A DNA stretch of 8,276 bases, taken from contig VXTA01000128.1 in NCBI GenBank assembly GCA_009837685.1, forward strand, positions 1 to 8,276. The letters are read 5' to 3'. A program made the position numbers and the translations under genes. Below, piece after piece: positions 1 to 5,910 of the stretch. Source of the DNA: Chloroflexota bacterium. Lineage in GTDB: Bacteria > Chloroflexota > Dehalococcoidia > Lucifugimonadales > Lucifugimonadaceae. Each line of letters begins with the position of its first letter. The first letter of the stretch is position 1. A model generated the notes under the pieces. The model made no database searches and was not told the DNA's origin. It worked only from the letters and a program-made list of their open reading frames with translations.

Positions 1-1046
1 ATGTGACTGAGGAGGCGTTCGAATACGGCGGAAAAACGCAGACGCGACGTGGGTTCCTCGCCGCTGTGCGGTTGGAGGAGTATGACCGCGGGATCATCTT
101 TCCGCATGAGCAGACGCGGGGGCCGTGGGTTGAGGACCGGGTACGGATGATGGAGGCGACGCGATCGGCGTTGAGTCCGTTGCTGGTGGTGTTTCAGGAT
201 GACATCCGACATTCGGTAGGCGGGATCATACGTGCGGTGACGGGTGGCCCTCCGTTGGAGGTTGCAACGATGTCGGGAGGTTACTCGTTGCGGTTGTGGC
301 AGTTGAAGGATCCGGGGACGTTGGAGGTTTTGCGTGGATTGATGCGTGATTCGGCGATTTTCATTGCGGATGGGCATCACCGTTACGAGGCTGCGATGCG
401 GTATCGGAGCGCGATCAGAGCGGAGCGCGAGATCTCTTCGGAGGAGGCGGTGAACTACCGGATGATGCATATCGTGTCGATTGATGAGCCGGGGCTGATC
501 ACGCGTGGGTATCACCGCGTGATACATGGAGCGTCGAAGGATGAATTGGCGCGACTAGTGAATCGCATCGAAGCGGTTTGCGAGGTCGAGTCTGTCTCGT
601 TGACCGATCGAGCTGGGCTGGGTTGGCGCGGTGGAGACCTATTGAAGGCGGTCGGCGAGCGTAAAGACGACGATTTTGTGTTTGGGATTTATGGGTTGCA
701 GGAAGGTTTCAAGATTGCTCGGATGCGGAGTACGGCATCGAGTCAACCGCTTGGCTCGGATGCTGCAGAGCGGTCTGACTACCGTAGGTTGCATCGGGAG
801 ATTCTGGACTTTGCGTTTGGTGTTGATCGGATAGATGCGACGGTTGATTTCGAGTACGAGGTTGAGAATGTGGTGAGCCGGGTCGATTCGAATGAGGCGC
901 AGTTGGGGATTGTGATGCGGTCGATTCCGATGCGTGAGTTCGTGGACATCGTGACGCGTGGGGATCGCTTGCCCCCTAAGGCGACGAATTTCTACCCGAA
1001 GCCGCCAGCTGGTGCGGTGATACAGCCGCTCGAAGGAGACCTTTGA
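1..1046 (+). CDS. DUF1015 family protein, 5'-truncated by window edge
   Basis: This frame is open at the left edge, so the GTG at position 3 is probably internal and the N-terminus lies outside the window. About 347 residues remain, against a usual family length of roughly 400-450. Family marks that I can see are RRGFLAAVRLEEYDRGI followed by FPHEQT (the usual HERT-like motif), EDRVRMMEATRSALSPLLVVF, and the hallmark FIADGHHRYEAA. The product looks cytosolic, with no signal peptide or membrane segment in the visible part. The biochemical role of the family is not firmly established to my knowledge. Its genes are often found beside serA and class V aminotransferase genes, which suggests a link to serine metabolism. 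It ends in TGA at 1044-1046, 9 nt from the convergent stop of the next gene. The family call is secure; the function is open. Confidence 0.85.
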   Translation, partial: VTEEAFEYGGKTQTRRGFLAAVRLEEYDRGIIFPHEQTRGPWVEDRVRMMEATRSALSPLLVVFQDDIRHSVGGIIRAVTGGPPLEVATMSGGYSLRLWQLKDPGTLEVLRGLMRDSAIFIADGHHRYEAAMRYRSAIRAEREISSEEAVNYRMMHIVSIDEPGLITRGYHRVIHGASKDELARLVNRIEAVCEVESVSLTDRAGLGWRGGDLLKAVGERKDDDFVFGIYGLQEGFKIARMRSTASSQPLGSDAAERSDYRRLHREILDFAFGVDRIDATVDFEYEVENVVSRVDSNEAQLGIVMRSIPMREFVDIVTRGDRLPPKATNFYPKPPAGAVIQPLEGDL

Positions 1047-1051
1047 GTCGG

Positions 1052-1063
1052 ACGGCTAGCCGT
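1052..1063. other. 12-bp palindrome between convergent stop codons
   Basis: The sequence ACGGCTAGCCGT is a perfect palindrome that includes the TAG stop of the minus-strand gene and lies 6 nt beyond the TGA stop of the DUF1015 gene. As RNA it could fold only as a 4-bp stem with a CUAG loop, and no T-run follows on either strand. It is the only symmetrical element in the 9-nt convergent gap, but it is weak evidence for a bidirectional terminator. Confidence 0.2.
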
Positions 1064-1631
1064 TGAGTTTTTGGAGTTCGGCTAGGAGGACGGCGGTGTC
1101 TGGACGGTCGGCGATGCCCTTGCCGATGTATTGGTAGGTGATGTTGCCGTTTGTGTCGATGATGAATACTGCGGGCGCGGCGACGCCGTCGTTGTGGAGG
1201 TCGTAGACTTCGTAGCTGGCAGGGATTTCGTGGTTTTTGGTGGTATAGAGGACGGGGAATGTGGCGCCGGAGTTTGCGATCATTGTGGCGGCACCTCGGA
1301 AATCGTCCATGCTGACGGCAAGCACCTCGGCGTTTTGCTGCCGGATGCGCGGGTAGTAGCTCTGCAACTCGACGAGTTGCCCGAGGCATATACCTCAGAA
1401 GAAGCCTCGATAGAAGACTAGGGCAACGTTTTGGTCGCCGCGGAAGTCGGAGAGAGTGATGTCGACGTTGCGGTTGGCGACCGGGAGTGAGAAGTCTGGC
1501 GCGGTTTCTCCGCTTTCGGACGAAGACGCCCCGCACGCAACTGCGATGATCGCGGTGAGTGCAGTGGTGAGCGCGATTAGTAGGGGCCTCGTCGAAAAAC
1601 TTCGGAGGATGCGATCGACTGGGTTACGCAT
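1056..1631 (-). CDS. Selenocysteine-containing thioredoxin-fold lipoprotein (AhpC/TSA-like), paralog 1
   Basis: Read through the in-frame TGA at 1395-1397, this is one 191-residue protein. Residues 1-32 form a signal peptide with a hydrophobic core (LLIALTTALTAIIAVA) ending at Cys33. That is a likely lipoprotein cysteine, although the lipobox AVAC is imperfect. The fold begins at APDFSLP (44-50). The active site is FYRGFF-U79-GIC82, followed by QLVELQ, VLAVSMDD, FPVLYT and PAVFIID with Pro153 in the cis-Pro position. Relatives have Cys where this gene has TGA. The Thr found three residues before the peroxidatic Cys in classical peroxiredoxins is Gly here, so a thiol-disulfide or atypical peroxidase role is possible. 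Start ATG at 1631 lies 6 nt after the stop of the upstream paralog, with no clear Shine-Dalgarno sequence. Annotation pipelines would probably split it into 1395-1631 and 1056-1367. The alternative is a nonsense-mutated pseudogene, made unlikely by the same arrangement in two paralogs. Confidence 0.85.
1364..1380 (-). promoter_or_regulatory. Candidate bacterial SECIS hairpin, paralog 1
   Basis: On the minus strand, nucleotides 15-31 after the UGA read GCAACUCGUCGAGUUGC. This folds into a perfect 7-bp stem with a 3-nt GUC loop. The loop opens with G and starts 21 nt after the UGA, within the spacing known for bacterial SECIS elements, which are recognised by SelB. It occupies the same offset as the hairpins in the two paralogs. 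It also encodes conserved residues (QLVEL), so coding constraint explains part of the conservation. Confidence 0.65.
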
Positions 1632-1637
1632 GCGGAT

Positions 1638-2270
1638 TTAGAGGCCTGCCAGGGCTTCTAGGACTTCTTCGCCAGAGACTTGGTGTCTGTAGTTTTCACC
1701 GATGTTTTCATATGCGATGTTTCCGTTTTTGTCAACGATGAATACGGAAGCAGAGGCTAGACCGTCGCCGAAGAGGTCGAAGACGTTGTAGCTGATCGGG
1801 ACGTCGTTGTTTTTGTTCGTGTACAAGACAGGGAATTCGGTGACGGCTTTTGCGACGATAGATTCGGCACCGCGGAGATCGTCGGTACTGATGGCCAAAA
1901 CTTCGGCTCCGGCGTTTGAGATTTTGTCGTAGTGTTTCTGCAACTCACCTAGTTGCCTAGTGCAGAAGCCTCACCAATATGCTCGGTAGAAGACGAGGAC
2001 AACGGGTTTATCGCCTTGGAATTGGGATAGGGAGATTTCTGTGCTATCGCGGTTTGCTGCAGGTAGTGTGAAGTCTGGGGCGGTAGGTAGGTTTGGCACG
2101 GCCTCGGCAACTTCAACGACCTGTTGCTGCGATTCTGGTGCCGTAGCCTCATCGATCGACGATGAGCCGGTCGTGTCGGATTCCTGACCACACCCGACAA
2201 TAGCGAACGCGAAGAGACCGATGAGAGCGGTAACGGCAGTTAATTTAAGGACTCCAGTGATGGTTCTCAT
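1638..2270 (-). CDS. Selenocysteine-containing thioredoxin-fold lipoprotein (AhpC/TSA-like), paralog 2
   Basis: Read through TGA at 1971-1973, this gives 210 residues. The signal peptide (LTAVTALIGLFAFAIVG) ends in a good lipobox, IVGC, with lipid Cys27, followed by an acidic Ser/Thr/Glu linker to about residue 60. APDFTLP (64-70) opens the redox domain. The active site is FYRAYW-U100-GFC103, then RQLGELQKHY, EVLAISTDD, FPVLYT and SVFIVD. Over the roughly 91 positions after the Sec site, about half are identical to paralog 1 by eye. The residue aligned with the cis-Pro of the other two copies is Ala174, which is unusual for a thioredoxin fold. The start ATG at 2270 overlaps the stop of the upstream paralog (ATGA, 2267-2270), implying translational coupling. 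The protein is predicted to sit on the outer face of the cytoplasmic membrane. It would usually be mis-called as two ORFs, 1971-2270 and 1638-1943. Confidence 0.87.
1940..1956 (-). promoter_or_regulatory. Candidate bacterial SECIS hairpin, paralog 2
   Basis: Nucleotides 15-31 after the UGA read GCAACUAGGUGAGUUGC. They form a perfect 6-bp stem closing an AGGUG loop. A GGU-bearing apical loop at about this distance from the UGA resembles the E. coli fdhF SECIS (loop AGGUCU). The G at the second loop position satisfies the usual bacterial SECIS requirement. This is the cleanest of the three hairpins. Confidence 0.72.
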
Positions 2271-3391
2271 GGGATATTCCGCAATACTCTTTCAGGGAGC
2301 ACTCTTTGAGTGTAGTTCGGGCTGATGAATTGCCATGCTATCTCGCCTTGTGGGTTGATCACGAAGACGGATGGTATAGCGAGGCTACCGCTGTAAACGT
2401 CGTAGGCTTCCATGACCGAGGAATCTCCGGACGTGTAGAGCACAGGAAAGGTAATGCCTACTCGACTAGCGATATTATCGGCACCTGTAAGATCGTCGAC
2501 TCTGATGGCCAGAATTTCGGCGTTCTTGGCTTTGAATTCGTCGTATTTTCGTTGCAGATCACCTAGCTGCGCGCGGCAGTACGGTCACCAGAAGCCGCGA
2601 TAGAAGACGAGAACGACGGATTTTTCATCTCGGAACTGGGAGAGGGAGTAGCTACCGCTGGTTGTGATGGAAGGCAGGAAAAAATCGGGTGCGAGAGGAC
2701 CCGATGCGACCGGTTCCGGGGTCGGCGTTGGTGTTGGAGTACGCTCTGGCGTGTGAGTTGGCGTAGGTTCCGGTGTGGGCGTGTCAGTGGGTGTTGGTTC
2801 GGGTGTGAATGTTGGAGTTGGCGGGATCGGAGTGTTTGTCGGGCTTGGTTCAGGCGTGTCGGTCGGTGGGACAGGAGTATCGGTAGGTTCGGTTGTGGGG
2901 CTTGGTTCTTCGGTCGTGTATGCGGATGTTGGTTCGGGTAGCGCCGTGTCAGTAGGTGTTGGAGTGTATGTTGGCTCTGGTGTGTCGGTGGGTGTCGGAG
3001 TATTGGTAGGCGGGACAGGTGTGTCGGTTGGTGGGACTGCCGTGTTGGTTGGTGTTGCCGCTTGGGGAGTAGCGGTCGGAGTTGAAGTTGCGGTTGGTGT
3101 GTTCGTGGGAGTTGGTGTAGAAGTCGCCGTCGGTTCGGGTTCCGGAGTCGCGGTGGGCTCGAGTTCGACCGCCTTGACCTGTGGTGCAGGCGTATTGGTC
3201 GGCTCAGGCTCGGTGGTTGCAGTAGGAGCCGGAGTGACAGTGGGTGACGGTGATGGTGTCGGTACCGGACTGGGTGTGTCTGGTTCAGATTCGCAAGCGA
3301 ACACCAGAAACATCGCTGACAGCGCCGCGATGGCGACGCATGAGATGGTTCTTGACGGGATTTTGCGTATTCGCGAGTTCGTGATAATCAT
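2267..3391 (-). CDS. Selenocysteine-containing thioredoxin-fold lipoprotein with long Thr/Pro stalk, paralog 3
   Basis: Read through TGA at 2585-2587, this is a 374-residue protein and the first gene of the cassette. The signal peptide has core CVAIAALSAMFLVFA and lipobox VFAC with lipid Cys33. Residues about 37-228 are a Thr/Pro-rich low-complexity stalk. The redox domain starts at APDFFLP (about 234), with active site FYRGFW-U269-PYC272. I translated the part after the TGA by hand: RAQLGDLQRKYDEF, EILAIRVDD, FPVLYT, IPSVFVI with cis-Pro340, ending RVLRNIP then TGA. The UPYC motif matches FYRGxWCPYC of AhpC/TSA-like relatives, so Sec replaces the nucleophilic Cys. No ATG-started ORF covers 2267-2584 in this frame, so this C-terminal half is easily missed. 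A GGGGAAG ribosome site lies 7 nt before the ATG. The gene follows the aminotransferase by 25 nt, probably in one transcript. Confidence 0.88.
2554..2570 (-). promoter_or_regulatory. Candidate bacterial SECIS hairpin, paralog 3
   Basis: Nucleotides 15-31 after the UGA read GCAGCUAGGUGAUCUGC. The stem has four outer pairs (GCAG/CUGC), a C-U mismatch, one U-A pair and the same AGGUG loop as paralog 2. At the fourth stem position the A-U pair of the other two copies is G-C here, a compensatory change. The interrupted stem with a GGU loop is reminiscent of the fdhF element. Confidence 0.62.
2708..3283 (-). repeat. Low-complexity Thr/Pro repeat tract (cell-surface stalk)
   Basis: About 190 codons of irregular repeats encode units such as TPTPTPEP, PPTDTPVPP, PTNTPTPT and TPEPEPT. 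Codons for Thr and Pro alternate, with Glu interspersed. The DNA is a degenerate tandem repeat, seen on the plus strand as recurring ggtgtngg, gtcggtg and gttggt units; the long plus-strand ORF here, rich in Gly and Val, is its shadow. Such stalks commonly hold a lipid-anchored domain away from the membrane. Length variation between strains is likely. Confidence 0.9.
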
Positions 3392-3398
3392 CGGGCTA

Positions 3399-3405
3399 CT
3401 TCCCC
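3399..3405 (-). promoter_or_regulatory. Ribosome binding site of the first selenoprotein gene
   Basis: GGGGAAG lies 7 nt upstream of the ATG at 3389-3391 on the minus strand. It is the only clear purine-rich site in the cassette: the second and third selenoprotein genes have no comparable sequence before their starts. This supports the chosen start of paralog 3. Confidence 0.45.
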
Positions 3406-3416
3406 GATGGGTAGTA

Positions 3417-4517
3417 TCAGGCGGTCATTTCCTTGAGCGTTGCTTCTGCCGCAGCAAGAGCTTCATCGATGTGATCTTTTTCGACCCATCCCATATGACC
3501 TATACGGAAGATCTTGCCGGTGAGTTCTCCTTGGCCTCCACCGAGAACGACGTTGTGGTCGTTCATGACTTTGGATACAAAGGCTTTGCCGTCGAGACCT
3601 TCGGGGAGTCTGATTGCTGTCAGTGTGTCCGACGCGTAGCGGCGTTCGGGAAGGATTTCGAGTCCGAGCTTTTCGGCACCGTTGCGTGTGTGCTCGGCGA
3701 TCTCGTGATGTCTACCGAAGACGTTTTCGATGCCCTCATCGACCATGGATTGTAGTCCGACTTCGAGTGCGAACATGGCGGATTCGCACGGCGTGAACGG
3801 CGGTTGCCCGAGCTGCAGGAAGTCCTCGTACTGCTGAATGTCGTAGTAGTAGCGAGGCGTGGTGCAGGTTTCGTAGGCTTGCCACGCCTTCTGGCTGAAG
3901 GAGATCATGGCGATGCCTGGAGGTGCGACCCAAGACTTCTGCGATGCAGTGGCCAACGCGTCGATGCCCCATGCATCTACAGCGATTGGCATTCCACCGG
4001 CAGAAGACACGGCGTCGACGAGGATCAGCGCGTCTGACTCGTCGTGGACGGTTTTGCAGATTTCTTCGAGCGGATTAGAGACGGCGCTGGAGGACTCGTT
4101 ATGCGTAAGGATTACGGCTTTGTAATCGGGCTCGGAGCGCAGAGCGTCGCGGAGCACGTCGATGTCGGTGGCCTGACCGAGCGGAAATTCGAGTTTGGTG
4201 ACATCAGCCCCGACGGCTTCTGCGATCTCGGCGAATCGGATGCCGAAGAATCCGATGATGATGGCGAGGACTTTGTCTCCGGGGGAAACGGTATTGAATA
4301 CCGCGGTCTCCATTGCTCCGGTTCCAGACGACGTGATGAAGTAAACGTCGTTTTTGGTCATCAGAACGGTTCGGAGGTTGGCGCTCATGCGTTCGAGCAT
4401 GTCGGCGTATTCCGGTCCGCGATGGTTGATCATCTGCTTGGCAGAGAGCTGTAGCACCTCTTCGGGTAGCGGCACGGGTCCGGGAATGCGGAGATTTGGT
4501 TCGGAGTTTTGGGTCAT
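3417..4517 (-). CDS. Class V PLP-dependent aminotransferase (serine-pyruvate / alanine-glyoxylate type)
   Basis: This 366-residue protein has the normal length for the class V alanine-glyoxylate/serine-pyruvate aminotransferase family. It opens with the typical RIPGPVPLPEEVL and INHRGPEYADMLERM. SSGTGAMET (63-71) contacts the PLP phosphate, Asp168 in LVDAVSS should bind the pyridine nitrogen, and Lys194 in ASQKSW is the Schiff-base lysine. Arg338 in FRIGHMG is the expected substrate-carboxylate arginine. The enzyme would be cytosolic. It transfers an amino group between a small amino acid (Ala, Ser or Asp) and pyruvate, glyoxylate or 3-phosphohydroxypyruvate; the sequence alone does not settle which. 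It lies 56 nt after tyrS and 25 nt before the first selenoprotein gene. No strong ribosome site is visible. Stop is TGA. Alternatives include serine-glyoxylate or ureidoglycine-glyoxylate aminotransferase. Confidence 0.9.
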   Translation of the reverse strand: MTQNSEPNLRIPGPVPLPEEVLQLSAKQMINHRGPEYADMLERMSANLRTVLMTKNDVYFITSSGTGAMETAVFNTVSPGDKVLAIIIGFFGIRFAEIAEAVGADVTKLEFPLGQATDIDVLRDALRSEPDYKAVILTHNESSSAVSNPLEEICKTVHDESDALILVDAVSSAGGMPIAVDAWGIDALATASQKSWVAPPGIAMISFSQKAWQAYETCTTPRYYYDIQQYEDFLQLGQPPFTPCESAMFALEVGLQSMVDEGIENVFGRHHEIAEHTRNGAEKLGLEILPERRYASDTLTAIRLPEGLDGKAFVSKVMNDHNVVLGGGQGELTGKIFRIGHMGWVEKDHIDEALAAAEATLKEMTA

Positions 4518-4573
4518 CTTCGGCTTGGGTTTAGGTCAGGGTTGGCATACGTTCAATTTTAGATTGTGTGGCG

Positions 4574-5881
4574 TTAGAGAACGCGGACTAGGCGGTGCTC
4601 GCGGCGTCCGCGTCGTAGGACGATGAGGTTGCCGTGGAGTAGATCTTCCGGGGTGATTTCGCGCGCGGGGTCGTCAACACGACCCGAATTAAGGTACATG
4701 CCGCCTTGTTGGACGGTTCGGCGAGCGTCGCCGAATGACTGTGCGAGGGATGTTGCGACAGCTAGCTCTTCGAAGGAGAGAGCGCGGTTGTCGATGTCGC
4801 ATTTCTCGACCTGGATCGAGGCGGATCCTTCGAAGAGGTCGTCGAGTTCGCTGGCAGACAAAGTATCAAACTCGCCTCGGACGAAGGCCCGAGTGACGCG
4901 TCTGGCTTGTTCGAGTCCGGATTGGCCGTGGACGATTTGAGTGATCTGTTCGGCTAGGGTTTGTTGGGCTTCGCGTCGGCCGGGGTTTTCTCGGACAGCT
5001 TCTTCCAAGGGCCCGACTTCTTCGGGCTCGAGCCATGTGAAGAGTTTGATGTAGCGGATGACATCGGCATCGTCGGTGTTGAAGAAGAACTGGTATAAGC
5101 GGTAGGGGGAGAATTTATTGGAGTCGAGGGCCGGAGCGCCACCGATGGATTTTCCAAGTTTGTCGCCTTTGGAGTCGGTTATCAGCGGGAAAACGATGCC
5201 GTGGGCGCGCGGAAGGCCGTTCTTGTCAGCGCCGTGCTTTCGACGAATGAGGTCGACACCGTCTAGGATGTTGCCCCATTGGTCGGTGCCGCCGGATTGG
5301 AAGTTGCATCCTTCGCGCTCGTAGAGCATTAGGAAGTCATAGGCCTGTAGTAGAGCGTATGAGAACTCGGTGTATGAGATGCCCTCGCCTTCGCGCTCCA
5401 TGCGCGTCCGCACCGAATCGCGGCGGATCATCGTGTTGACGGTGAAGTTTTTGCCGATATCTCGGAGAAAGTCGAGGTAGTTGATAGATCGGAGCCAGTC
5501 GGCGTTGTTGATGAGTTGCGCGGGATTGGATTTGGCGTCGAAATCTAGGAATTGTTCTAACTGCACACGGATTTTTTCGCCGTTGGCATCGATATCTTCG
5601 ATAGATAGGAGTGAGCGTTCGTCGGTTCGTCCGCTAGGGTCTCCGATCATGCCAGTGCCGCCGCCAAGGATTGCGATGGGGGTGTGACCGTAGCGTTGGA
5701 GACGCGAGAGGCACATCAGCGGTAGCAGATTGCCGATGTGGAGGGTGTCGGAAGTTGGGTCGAAGCCGTTGTAGCAGGTGATCTTGTCGTTGATTAGGAG
5801 GTCTTCGGCGCCTGGGGTGGCATCGGAGAGGGCACCACGCCATTGCAGGTCGTCGACGATGTTTGTGAATTGCTGGGACAT
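4574..5881 (-). CDS. tyrS: Tyrosyl-tRNA synthetase
   Basis: TyrRS charges tRNA-Tyr with tyrosine using ATP in the cytosol. The 435 residues fit the bacterial TyrS family. The class I signature HIGH appears as HIGN (48-51) within YNGFDPTSDTLHIGN. GGGTGMIGDPSGR follows at 73-85, and the tyrosine-site motif SGGTDQWGN is at 196-204. KMSKS appears as KLGKS (241-245) in GDKLGKSIGGAPA, typical of this enzyme. A C-terminal S4-like RNA-binding domain covers roughly 366-430 (VQQGGMYLNSGRVDD). The start is the ATG at 5881, 29 nt after the ribF stop, and the stop is TAA. No T-box or other leader can fit in the short upstream gap, so it is probably transcribed with ribF. Nothing appears truncated. Confidence 0.96.
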   Translation of the reverse strand: MSQQFTNIVDDLQWRGALSDATPGAEDLLINDKITCYNGFDPTSDTLHIGNLLPLMCLSRLQRYGHTPIAILGGGTGMIGDPSGRTDERSLLSIEDIDANGEKIRVQLEQFLDFDAKSNPAQLINNADWLRSINYLDFLRDIGKNFTVNTMIRRDSVRTRMEREGEGISYTEFSYALLQAYDFLMLYEREGCNFQSGGTDQWGNILDGVDLIRRKHGADKNGLPRAHGIVFPLITDSKGDKLGKSIGGAPALDSNKFSPYRLYQFFFNTDDADVIRYIKLFTWLEPEEVGPLEEAVRENPGRREAQQTLAEQITQIVHGQSGLEQARRVTRAFVRGEFDTLSASELDDLFEGSASIQVEKCDIDNRALSFEELAVATSLAQSFGDARRTVQQGGMYLNSGRVDDPAREITPEDLLHGNLIVLRRGRREHRLVRVL

Positions 5882-5910
5882 TTGGTGTTGGGGAGTTTGG
5901 TGCTTTGAGA

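Noticed and set aside
1056..3391. Three redoxin pseudogenes broken by nonsense mutations
   Set aside because: All three TGAs fall on the same active-site codon, the frames are otherwise intact on both sides, and each is followed by a similarly placed hairpin. Decay would not hit one codon three times and spare everything else.
2775..3755. Long plus-strand ORF of 326 codons, rich in Gly/Val/Ser
   Set aside because: It is the antisense shadow of the Thr/Pro repeat tract and continues into the antisense of the aminotransferase. Its composition is explained by the repeat.
4518..4573. Promoter upstream of the aminotransferase (TTGAAC, 17 nt, TAAACC)
   Set aside because: The -10 element matches only three of six bases, and initiation would fall almost on the start codon. 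Read-through from tyrS is as likely.
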